NCBI GenBank assembly: GCA_025200525.1 | Contig: CM045762.1 | Location: forward strand, 82,489,893 to 82,553,892 | Direction: 5' to 3' | Length of the DNA stretch: 64,000 bases | DNA from: Camellia lanceoleosa | Taxonomy: Eukaryota; Streptophyta; Magnoliopsida; Ericales; Theaceae | Made by a program: the position numbers and the translations under genes | Notes under the pieces: model-generated | Seen by the model: only the letters and a program-made list of their open reading frames with translations | Told to the model about the DNA's origin: nothing | Databases searched by the model: none | Shown here: piece by piece, positions 31,698 to 41,391 of the stretch | How the letters are laid out: every line of letters starts with the position of its first letter | Position numbering within the stretch: position 1 is the stretch's first letter

Positions 31698-33044
31698 CTA
31701 CAAATCGAAGAAAATCTCAAATCCCGGCATGGGTTTCTTTTCTTTATTCAGCCATGGCTCTGGAAAACCACAGAATGGGAAGTCTTCCCCCTCCCGGACG
31801 AAACGTCCGTTCAAGGTACCCCGGATGGGCCGGTGCATCAATTCGAAAGGTTTCCCCATCTGTTTTGCTTTGGCTCTTCCAGCCGTCTCTTTTCCTTTTC
31901 TTACCCAATCTTCCTTAGTGGGCAGGTAACCCAAGCCGAAGGTGTGAGGGTTGTGCGGCGCTTCGGCCAACGTTGCAATGCCCTTACGGCCGCTCTTTCC
32001 TAATCCCATCCCGGGGATGTATTGGAGTTTGTTCATGAGGTACACTAGTTGGGCGCTAACATATATCCCTTCATTAGCGGCCATGATATTCTGTACGACC
32101 TGAGCCTCAGCCAAGGTAAAACCTGATATGAACACGTCCTCCAGGCCATGCTCTATCTCCAGAACAGGCGTGGATACTTCCGGTGGTGGATGAATCGATG
32201 AATTCCCGAAAACGATGGCTACTCCCTTCCCATAGGGATATTTCACCATTTGGTGCAAAGTAGATGATACTGCCTTCACTTGATGCAGCCACGGCCGCCC
32301 CAACAACAAATTGAAAGTTGCCGGCACTTCCAAGACATGAAAATCTATCTCCTGCTGTCCCGGCCCAACCTTGGTCTGGATTTTAACGGTTCCCATCACC
32401 TCTCGGCTTGTATTGTCATATGCCCTGATGACCTGGACTGTTGGTATAAAGTCTGCGACTTTCAGACCAATCGCGTAAGCTGTCCTTGCCGGGCAGACGT
32501 TGATGGCGGATCCTGTATCAACAAGGACTACCGGTATCCATTTATCCCTGCACTCCACGGAGATGTAGAGTGGCTTGTTGTGATTTGTGCCCTCAGGCGG
32601 TAATTCCTTATCAGCGAACGTCAACATCGGGGCAGCTCCTCCCGGAAAGACTAACCCTACTAGCTGTTCTGGCGTTGTTTCTATTGAAAGCTTTGCCTTA
32701 TCCATGGCTGATAAAACAGCCTCCCTATGCACTCGAGAAGCCATAAGCAGTCCCCAGATGGAGATGTCTGCTTGTATCTTTTTCAACTGTCTTAACACGG
32801 CCTCATCCTCGAGTTGTTTTTCTTTCCGTCTCTCTGTCTCCTTATCCTTTCCGGACGTCTCTGGTTGATCCAGGTGCGGAGGCTTGAAATACCGTCCACT
32901 CCTAGTCATATGGTCGATTTCCCCCAGGTACCAGGTACCGTCAGGTTGATCATTTCCCCAGCCTTCGTCTGTATGGGCAAGACAAAGATCCTCATCTTCC
33001 CACCACATCCCATCAGCAACTGACAAACATCTGTCGCCTCGCAT
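31698..33044 (-). CDS. Element B aspartic protease with G-patch
   Basis: The 448 residues parallel the A copy: HMTRSGRYFKPPHLDQPE, a charged coiled stretch, VLVDTGSAINVCPA with the catalytic DTG, NLLLGRPWLHQVK, YIPGMGLGKSGRKG (G-patch) and GLGYLPTKEDW, ending GFEIFFDL before a TAG. The protease core is intact. The frame loses its gag fusion upstream at about 33040, where indels occur. Confidence 0.9.
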   Translation of the reverse strand: MRGDRCLSVADGMWWEDEDLCLAHTDEGWGNDQPDGTWYLGEIDHMTRSGRYFKPPHLDQPETSGKDKETERRKEKQLEDEAVLRQLKKIQADISIWGLLMASRVHREAVLSAMDKAKLSIETTPEQLVGLVFPGGAAPMLTFADKELPPEGTNHNKPLYISVECRDKWIPVVLVDTGSAINVCPARTAYAIGLKVADFIPTVQVIRAYDNTSREVMGTVKIQTKVGPGQQEIDFHVLEVPATFNLLLGRPWLHQVKAVSSTLHQMVKYPYGKGVAIVFGNSSIHPPPEVSTPVLEIEHGLEDVFISGFTLAEAQVVQNIMAANEGIYVSAQLVYLMNKLQYIPGMGLGKSGRKGIATLAEAPHNPHTFGLGYLPTKEDWVRKGKETAGRAKAKQMGKPFELMHRPIRGTLNGRFVREGEDFPFCGFPEPWLNKEKKPMPGFEIFFDL

Positions 33045-33821
33045 GGTTGTTTCGCATCATGCGGCACTTTCCATCCACATACCCGCAGCATTCTCGGTTC
33101 GTGTGCACACAGCAGCTTCCGCTCCCACATGGGCCTTTGCCTTCCTGATTCTCTCGGAATCCTCAGAACTTGCTTGTTTTGACATAGTTGACTGTTCATT
33201 CATTTCCGTACTCAAAATGTTCCAATCTTGGGCGAAATTCTTAACACCGGCGCCGACCGAATACGCCGCTCTTCACCCTTCCGCCGTTTCGATATTCTCA
33301 TTCTGCCGAGCTCGCTTCGCCTAAAATTCTCCTACCACATCGGGTGCTCGTCCAACCACCCGGTAGCTTCTCTGAATCCTCATAATTGAACCACGAATCG
33401 CCGTCCTCTGGGTATTGGTCAGAAATTGGAGATTGGCCAGTCTTCCCACATTTGTTACATCATCGATTCCTGTCCCAAATTATCCCTCGGATCATGCACA
33501 ATTCTCTGTTGGGTTCCATCTGAGCCTATCTTGGCCTATCAACGAGATGTAGTCACTTGGATCAGATGTCTTCCCACTGTAATTCCCAGATTCCTCAGAC
33601 TCTGATTCATCAACCCTTTTCTCATTCGGGGTCTCTTCTCTCCTGTTCTCGGCGGTCACCACCACTGGCTTAGGTTGGGTCACGGAGATGTCCATCATGC
33701 ACAAGTCAGTGCACTGGGAGGAGCACCTCGTTTAGGCAAATGGGTGGGTGTGATATAGACACTAGGGTCATAAGACACGCCCAGATGGATGAAATTAAGT
33801 CTTTTAGGTGGTGGAGCTTGG
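33045..33821 (-). pseudogene. Element B gag C-terminal tail, frameshifted
   Basis: Short frames match the acidic gag tail of A (DISVTQPKPVVVTAENRREE, YSGKTSDPSDYISLIGQDR). Small deletions at 33245-33500 and 33700-33970 break it, again mostly at CAG/CTG/CCGG sites. Confidence 0.8.
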
Positions 33822-35481
33822 TTATGTGCAGGGGGATTTGTAGTGACATTGGGCTTCTCGAGGCAAAATCACCCTTATCGATAAGGTCTTGAATTTCATG
33901 GCGTAATAGCAAATCTGGGTGTCGTGACCGTCTTGTTGATGAAATGCACAATATTTGGTCGGGTTATGGGTAGGAGGGAGTTTTTCTGGTAGGGGTCGCG
34001 ACTCCAGGGGCCTCAGGTGCCCTTTCTTGATCAACACCCCCAGAGCTTTGGATAGGGGCATATAGAGTGGAGCGAAAGTTCTGGAGTTTTTGGGTGGGTA
34101 TTTGGTTGTTTGTGGGTTGCTTCCGGACGCACCGGAGAATGGCGAAGCTGCCGCATTTCTTTGTGGGGGGTTAGTGGTGACCATGCTCACTTCGGAGGCT
34201 CTTGCGGCAGATGTACCACTCGGGCCTGCATTAGTGTTGCGGTTGAAGGTCCTTCGGGGTTGCTCCCGATCATTATCAATCCAGCCTTGTTTCAAGGCAT
34301 CTTCAATCTGCACCCCCATTTCATGTAGGTCAGAAAAGGTGGGAAATGGGACTACTATCATCTTTTGCATCAATTTCGGCTGTAGATTGCGCACAATCAT
34401 CCGAATCTGGTCTTTGTCCGTGGGCCTTAAGGTCATCATTGAAGCCTTGGCCCTTCATCTGGTTACAAACTCTGAGAAACTCTCCTTAGGCTCTTGCCTA
34501 GTTGTCTCGAGGTCACGGGTAGTGATCTCAATCTGTGTGTTATATGAGTACTGTGCGATGAAGGCCTCAGCCATTTCGTCCCAATTCCTCTTGACGTCAT
34601 CTTCTAGTTTGGCATATCATGCGGATGCCACACCTGACAGGGTCCGGCCGAATAAAGACAACTTCTGAAGCCTGCTGAGGCCCATTGGCCTTAGGACGTC
34701 CGAAAACAGTCTTAAATGTACCATGGGGTCGCCGGTCCCATCAAACCGATCAATATGAGGCATTTTAAATCTATCGGCGTCACAAGCGTCGATGTAACCA
34801 TCTTCAATATCGGGGATAGTCTTGACCCCTTGGGATCTCTTGAATAACTTTTCAAGCTTGTTTAATTTGAGTGCGGTGGGATCAGTCTCGAACTTAAAGG
34901 GAGAGTTCGGTAGATTGGTGGGTGTTTTTGATAGCTGAGGTTGAATTTGGGGTAGAGTTGGAGGTAGGGGTGGTCCTGTGGGTAGCTCAGACGGTCGAAC
35001 ATTGGCCGCCTCCCCGACGTTGGGAACTCCTGGTGGGGAAGGAGCTTGATCGGCGATGCTCCGCTTTGTTGCTCCACCGCAATGGTCTCTGCCGTTCTCT
35101 CGTAATCGTGGCTCGCTGTTCGGCGAAATCTGCCTGACGGATGGCATCCTGCTGCATTGCTTTCATACTCTCTTGAAGGTGGCGCACCATCTCCTCCAAA
35201 CTGGCCATACTATCCTGCTCTGGTTGGATTACTGGTATAAATTCCCTCTCTGTTGGTAACACAAAACCCCGATCTCTACTGAGCATAGGTGGGGTAGACG
35301 AAGTCCTCTGAACTGACTGTTGTACTGATGTCCTCTGCCTTACTGACCTCCGTTTAGTGACCGGGGGTAGTGAGTAGTACACTGGTTGTCCGTCTATCAG
35401 ATCCTCAGATCGAAGGAGTCGACGGCCTCTGACCCAGGGTGCTTGGGGGATATCTATCGGGTCAGTAGCAATCGTGCTCAA
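33822..35481 (-). pseudogene. Element B gag, N-terminal and capsid parts
   Basis: Frames 35481-34987, 35147-34617 and 34439-33822 give the N-terminal region (RRLLRSEDLIDGQPVYYSLP, MASLEEMVRHLQESMKAMQQ with a likely coiled coil), a Pro-rich linker (LPPTLPQIQPQLSKTPTNLP), and the capsid domain (MPHIDRFDGTGDPMVHLRLF, LFGRTLSGVASA). The zinc knuckle KYCAFHQQDGHDTQIC follows, the C-x2-H..GH..C type of Tat gags. Breaks are frameshifts near 35050 and 33900 and a TGA in the CATATCATGCGG area near 34620. There is no ATG at the 5' end: the open frame begins TTGAGCACG right after a TAG and a splice-acceptor-like CTTTTTATTAG|G. The first ATG is at MLSRDRG or MASLEEM. Confidence 0.85.
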
Positions 35482-36182
35482 CTACCTAATAAAAAGGTAA
35501 ATAAAGCGTATAAATAAGCAGAAAATCGAACAGCATAGCAGCATAAAGTAAATAAACACACAACACACGGTCGGGTATTTAAAATGAACGATCGAATGCT
35601 GGATACACTGTTTCTCAACCACTGATCACTGATCATGAACCATTGCCCCTAGGCCTGAATCTGATATCCACAGACAACTGATTCTCAAAACACTGATACT
35701 GATACCCTCGGGCCTGATACTTAAACTTGCAAACTGATGCAGACGTCCCCTGCAGAGTTACACTCTAAAGCACATAGCAGATAAATGAGAACCAAAACAC
35801 CCCTATATTGGGGTAGGGTTTCCCTGTCCTATTTTGTCAGGAGCTAGGGTTTCACTATGCACGCAGCGGTTTCAAACAACCTAAAATCGGGTAAGCAACC
35901 TGTCCTAGTTTGGAATGGTCACTATGGATTCCGAATATGCACTAGGTCGAATGGTCGAAAAGGGTGCCCCGGTAAAACCGGGGTTTGTGTTCCCATACTG
36001 GCAGAGCCCGCAACCGGTCAGCCTTATGGTCATGTCTTGACAAGACAAGCCTCCGGCAAACCGCTCAGGAATAGCAGATGGCCAACACGGTGTCCTTGGC
36101 GTACCAATGCACGTGCAATGCAAAGAGACACATAAGTGTAGTCAAAACAGGATATCACGAGTTCGAGTCAAGCTCTCTAAAC
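35482..36182 (-). other. 5' leader of element B (PBS to gag)
   Basis: About 700 nt without a coding frame. It contains the conserved GTCAGGAGCTAGGGTTTCAC block (35837-35857) and the hairpin at 35967-35983. It resembles the leaders of A, C and E. Confidence 0.75.
35967..35983 (-). other. Leader hairpin CCCCGGT/ACCGGGG
   Basis: A perfect seven-pair stem with an AAA loop, also at 41150-41166 (A) and 48587-48603 (C). In E (61271-61288) it is CCTCGAT/ATCGAGG, with two pairs changed on both arms. Confidence 0.7.
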
Positions 36183-36200
36183 TCCCCAGCAGAGTCGCCA
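36183..36200 (-). other. Primer binding site of element B
   Basis: The minus strand reads TGGCGACTCTGCTGGGGA, five bases from the LTR end. It is the PBS type usual in Tat/Ogre elements, attributed to tRNA-Arg. Confidence 0.85.
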
Positions 36201-36238
36201 GAATCAGAACACGTCATGAGGGACCTCGGCTCTGATTC
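36201..36238 (-). other. U5-PBS inverted repeat, element B
   Basis: GAATCAGA (36201-36208) and TCTGATTC (36231-36238) are perfectly complementary and sit directly beside the PBS. The counterpart in C is GAAACTGTA/TACAGTTC (48822-48830 and 48853-48860). Confidence 0.6.
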
Positions 36239-39200
36239 GGACTCCCTTTGTGTGTCGCGGTTCTAAATCTGAACCAAAGAGTCCAAATCCGGAAAATCGT
36301 TTGAGAAAACAGATTTTTGAAAAAGTAGCGCCAAACATGGACTGCTTTGCCAGATAACAGAGTCGCCACCTAAATATTTTATTTTTGGGAAATTTAGGAA
36401 ACCCTGACTTAGTGCCGAAGGCCACATGTCCGTCATCACCAAAGTGGTCTTGGCTCGGGAGCTTGGGTACGATCGGGGAAGGTCAGCTATGAGCACCCCC
36501 TTTCGCCCGGTCCGAAGACCGGCCTCTACTAACCATGATATCCGTTTTTGAAAACTTTATGCGTTCTTATCCCGGTTATTAGCCTAGAATTACTATGTTA
36601 TGCGCGCAGCAAACAAGTATAGACTAGATCGCCTAATTTGGAAATAAACATTGCATATCCGTTTTGTCTCGAAAAACGTGTTAGATTTTGCTACTCGCAA
36701 GTAGGCTAAAATGCGGATTTCAATGAGTTGTTCCAACTCAGGCAATCCAACCTCCACCCACAGGCATTCAAACAGTTTATCATGTAAGCACTTAGCCGCA
36801 TGGTAAGCATACTGTCATGGTAAGCATTCACACGCATGCGGTATGCTAAAGCCATAAAAACTTACATCGTACTCCGTGCCAAAACAGTAAACTGGTTAGC
36901 AAACATGCATGACCTAGTTCATGTTAAGTGGCTAATGCGACACAGGCAGAAATGCAATCTAGAGTAGGCTCGGCTAACCCTAAACATGGCACGTGAAATG
37001 CAACAACTATCACGTATTCAATTTGGAATTGAAAGTACGATGCAGTTTGTATGATATACCGAGCCCGGTGCATGTAAACAAATGCATGAATGCACACATG
37101 CATTGCATAAGGTATGCTAAAATAGACATGCCCTAATCTACCATCGAAAGCGGGTAAATAAAAGGGAAGAAAGAAATGGGGATTGGAAGACATACACCCA
37201 CTCACCCACACTTATTACAATTGTGCCCTCACTCGGAGAGACCAAAATAATAATACAGTCCAAGAAAAATAAACGAATAAATTAAATATTACAAATTTAT
37301 TAAAATTAAATGAAATAAACAAATAAATGTAATTGGGCCTCAGCCCTGCCTTGGGGTCCGCGAATGATGCATGCTCGATCCGATTTGCCCGAAAAATCCG
37401 TGTCATGGCATTGCTGCTTCTGTTTTTACTGCCTTGCCTCTCCAAAAACTCCCAAAGTTTCAGGAAACCTTCCAAATGATCTGAAATACCCCACCGGCTG
37501 GGGGAAGAGCTCATCGGCTGCTGAGATTGACCACCGGCTGCATGTGGAGTTTGTCGGCATAAAAACAGTGCCGATCGGCACAATAAACTGCCGGCCGGCA
37601 GAAAGTCCCTGCAGCAGACAGATTGACAGCAGCAGCAAGACAGCAATGCATGGCATGGGTTTTGGGGGACATGTAAGCATGGCCATTGCCTCCTATCATG
37701 TTTGGGGACTCAAGGAGGCAAGACTCTTGGTTCTTGAGCCACCAATAGTGCATTTTGATGCATGATAGCCCTAAGAACTAAGATTGCATTTTAATGTAAA
37801 TGCATGCAACACAAGCAAATGAAATCCAAAGCCTTATCATATGTTGGTCCCAGGCCTTGGTGACCAAGAACTGAGGTGAGTTGCACCACTTGAAGTGTGA
37901 ACTCCTCTCAATCCGATGCTTGGCTTGACAATCCCCAAGCCAAGCCATGAAATGCAAGTATGCAACATGGTTCAAATGCAATGTGACTTATCATGTTAAG
38001 CATGCAAAGAGTTAAAGTATGCAAGGCACAAATGTCATGCAATGTGGACCAATTAAGCATGGAACTAGCATACACTCAAGGCCTCATTGATCAAACATGC
38101 AACAACCGAGATACAAACATGCAATAATGGACTTAAGCCATAGAGGGCAGCCCTTAAACTCCCCTAAAACAGTGGCAAATCATGCCTCAAAACAAGAGCA
38201 AGATGCCACACAAGCATGCAAGCCATAAGGCACAAGGCTAAGGCACAAAGTGGGACATTGAACCACCACTTAACAAGACTAAACATGGCACATGTTGGGC
38301 AACCAAAACAGGTTTTTATCATGCAAAAGACACCCAAATCCTCTAAATAGGCTAACCAATGTATACACATGGACTATATGCTTGAGGCCAACAAACCATC
38401 ATGCAAAGTAACCATACTAACCATGCCAAATATGATCAAAATAGTGACTCACAGCCCTAGCACATGGCAAATCAAGGCTAAATGCTCCACCATGCTAAGC
38501 GAAAACATGGAGATATATGGGGCTAAACATATGGCACAATTCTAAGCTAAATGAGGCATTACAAAGCAAGTGTAAGAAGCATGCTAAGGGCTATTAAACC
38601 CACATCAGACAAAGGTTAAACATGACTTAAAACACTCAAGAAAGCTCTGAAATGAGGCCAAATGCAAGCAAGCATACATACTAGAGCTTCATACAAACAA
38701 AGCCTACAAGCCAAAATGCAAGACAACCAAACCAAGCATGCCAAATGGGTCCAAGACAGTGGTTCACAGCCCTTATACATGGCAAGATGATGCTATTATC
38801 CCCATGAAATCAAACCAAAACATGCAAGTATTAAGGCTTAGACATATGACACACTTTTAAGCATAAAAGAGCATTTCAAATCAAGTATGAGAGACATGCT
38901 AAGGACCGTAAATACGACCAAAAACAGAGGTATAACATGTCATATTGAGCACAAATATACTCTGAAATGAAGCCAAAACTCACCATACACACATGCTATT
39001 CTTTAAGCCCAAAACAAAAGCAAGCAAAGAGCCAAGGGGAGAGGGGTGTCCCCCCCTATATGTGACCTAAAATCATCTTCCCCACCACTGAAAACCCACT
39101 GGTTTTCAGTGGTGAGAAGGCCAAAAACACCAAGCAAACAAGGTCTAAGATAAAGGTCACCAAAATAGCCAAATAAGGCCTAAAAGGGTGAGCCTTTGTT

Positions 39201-40091
39201 CAAACCACAAAATGACCTTAATGAAGGTTCAAGAACAAGTAAAAACAAGATTTTTTTATCTTAAACACAAACTCAAAAACACAAAGCAAAGAGGGTAGAA
39301 AGAGGTTGCAAGAATGGGGAATATAAAGTAAAGTGTTTACCCTTGAAGATCCAATGAAGAATAGGTGGAGCAGCCCTCCTCTAGTGGTCAAAACCAGTCC
39401 AAGATCACACAAAACAAACCTCCAAGCCTCTCAATCTCGAGCTAAGGTGTAAAGGTGTGTGTAAAGGAGCAAAAATGAGGTAAAACTACACTTTTTGGCC
39501 TAAAATCACACACACAAGAGGAGAGAGATGGAGATATAGATATATGGCAGAGATATATGTATATGAGCTCTGGTTTTTGTCTCCAAAAACTCTAACCTTG
39601 AGCCAAGAGGAAGAGCCTTGCTTATATAAGCAAGCAAAGCTTACAAGCTAAGCCAACTAAAGGCTCATCCCTCCATACACGTGTATGGAGGGGAGCAAAA
39701 GGTGATAAAGCTGTCTGAAAATATCTCAGAAAGCAGCTGTAAAGTGGTCGGCAGGGCAAAATGGTAATTTTGCCAAAAATAGTGCCGACCGGCACAAAAT
39801 GGTGCCGACCGGCACAATATAGTGCCGGTGGGAACACCAGCCAGCCGGTGGCCTCTAGCCCCAGCCGGTGGTGTGTAGGGATGCTTGATAAGGCATTCCC
39901 TCCCCTCCCAAGGAAAAACACAAGCGTTTGGTGCAAAACCAAACACAAACGGTCGAGTTCGGAGGTCCTGAGGCAAGGCGCGCGCAGCCGAGAACTCCGG
40001 GAACTCCAAACGAACACAAACATGGATAATCACCGAGCGTTCAAGCGGTGACGTCGAAGTCTTGAGGACGGTCAAAAATGGGGTGTCTACA
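36206..40091 (-). repeat. 5' LTR of element B
   Basis: The LTR is 3886 bp with an intact right end (TGTCTACA in plus) against GTGTT. It contains the U5 hairpin (36507-36522), the PBS-like 11-mer (36358-36368), CCGGC clusters (37490-37600, 39780-39870) and the LTR hairpin (39083-39114). Its left terminus reads AGAACACG instead of the TGTAACACG of the 3' LTR. Confidence 0.9.
39621..39692 (-). promoter_or_regulatory. U3 core promoter of the B 5' LTR
   Basis: CTTATATAAG (39621-39630) is a TATA box palindromic in itself. A perfect 24-bp palindrome with core CATACACGTGTATG lies 38 bp upstream in transcription sense (39669-39692). This LTR would drive the full-length B transcript toward lower coordinates. 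Confidence 0.6.
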
Positions 40092-40096
40092 GTGTT
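40092..40096. repeat. Right target-site duplication of element B (GTGTT)
   Basis: GTGTT follows TGTCTACA, and gag of A resumes as TTTGATAGCTGAGG. Confidence 0.88.
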
Positions 40097-40668
40097 TTTG
40101 ATAGCTGAGGTTGAATTTGAGGTAGGGTCGGAGGTGGGGGTGGTCCTGTGGGCAGCTCTGTATTAGTCTGAGCATTGGCTGTCTCCCCGACATTAGGAGC
40201 TCCCGGTGGGGGAGGAACTTGATGCGAAGCAGATGCTCCGGTTTGCTGTTCTAGCCTGGCAATTGTCTCGCTGTTCACAACTGTGGCTCTGTGCTGGCGA
40301 AATCTGCCGACTGACCAGACGACATCCTGCTGCATTGCTTTCATGCTCTCTTGAAGGTGGCGCACCATCTCCTCCAAACTAGCCATACTATTCTGCTCTG
40401 ATTGAATTACTGGTATATATTCCCTCTCTGTTGGTGACACAGAATCCTGATCTCTACTGAGCACAGGTGGGGTAGACAAAGCCCACTAAACTGACTGTCG
40501 TACTGATGTCCTCTGCCTTACTGACCTCCGTTTAGTAACCGGGGGTAGTGAGTAGTACACTGGTTGTCCGTCTATTAGATCCTCAGATTGAAAGAGTCGA
40601 CGGCCTCTGACCCAGGGTGCTTGGGGGATATCTATCGGGTCGGTAGTAATCGTGCTCAACTACCCTAA
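40097..40668 (-). pseudogene. Element A gag N-terminal part
   Basis: The frame shows MASLEEMVRHLQESMKAMQQ, a Gln/Ala-rich stretch and the Pro-rich LPTGPPPPPTLPQIQPQLSK, which joins the capsid part at 21850 once B is removed. Upstream, RRLLRSEDLI-like sequence is present in phase, but an in-frame TAG (TTTAGTGGGC) stands where B reads CAG. As in B, no ATG opens the frame, which starts TTGAGCACG after a stop. Confidence 0.82.
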
Positions 40669-41368
40669 TAAAAAGATAAATAAAGCGTATAAATAAACAG
40701 ACAATCGGACGGCATAACGGCGTAAAATAAATAAACACACAACACACGGTTGGGATTATAATATATAGCCAAAACCCGGGTATACTGTTTCTCAAACACT
40801 GGTCACTGTTTCTGAATCTCTGCCCTCCTCAAAGTCTGAATCAGATACCCACAGATAACTGATTCTCAACAATACTGTTGTCGGTGCCCTCAGGCCTGAT
40901 GCCTAATCTTGCGAACTGATACGCGTATTTCCCTGTAGAGATACACTCCAAAAACACATAGCATGTAAAAGAGAGCCAATACACCCCTATGTTGGGGTAG
41001 GGTTTCCCTGTCCTATTTTGTCAGGAGCTAGGGTTTCACTACGCACGCAGCGGTTTCAAACAACCTATAATCGGGTAAGCAACCTGTCCTAGTTTGGAAT
41101 GGTCACTATGGATTCAAATATGCACTAGGTCGAATGGTCGAAAAGGGTGCCCCGGTAAAACCGGGGTTTGTGTTCCCATACTGGCAGAGCCCGCAACCGG
41201 TCAGCCTTATGGTCATGCCTTGACAAGACAAGCCTCCAAAGAAACCGCCAGAATAGGAGATGGCCAACACGGTGTCCTAGGCGCACCAATGCACATGCAA
41301 TGCAAAGAAACACATAAGTGTAGTCAAAACAGGATATCACGAGTTCGAGTCAAGCTCTCTCTCTAAAA
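40669..41368 (-). other. 5' leader of element A
   Basis: Non-coding, about 700 nt, close to the B leader. The hairpin CCCCGGT-AAA-ACCGGGG lies at 41150-41166. The conserved GTCAGGAGCTAGGGTTTCAC block is at about 41020-41040. Confidence 0.75.
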
Positions 41369-41386
41369 TCCCCAAGAGAAGCGCCA
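41369..41386 (-). other. Degenerate primer binding site of element A
   Basis: Plus TCCCCAAGAGAAGCGCCA stands where B has TCCCCAGCAGAGTCGCCA. The changes fall in the middle of an indel-rich patch (41380-41680), so they may not be real. Confidence 0.7.
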
Positions 41387-41391
41387 GAATC

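Larger units (their letters stand above)
21856..40091 (-). mobile_element. Element B, Tat-type Ty3 retrotransposon inserted in gag of A (18.2 kb)
   Basis: LTRs at 21856-25597 and 36206-40091 and GTGTT on both outer sides define it. From the right it has the 5' LTR, PBS, leader, gag, protease, linker, RT-RNase H, a badly eroded aRH/integrase, a broken antisense DUF7745/PMD gene, and the 3' LTR. The 3' end is abnormal: no PPT or 3' UTR is found next to the 3' LTR. Instead a 380-bp copy of the gag flank of A (25598-25977) lies between the LTR and the antisense gene region. The coding interior is very close to that of A, while the LTRs belong to another subfamily. Confidence 0.85.
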
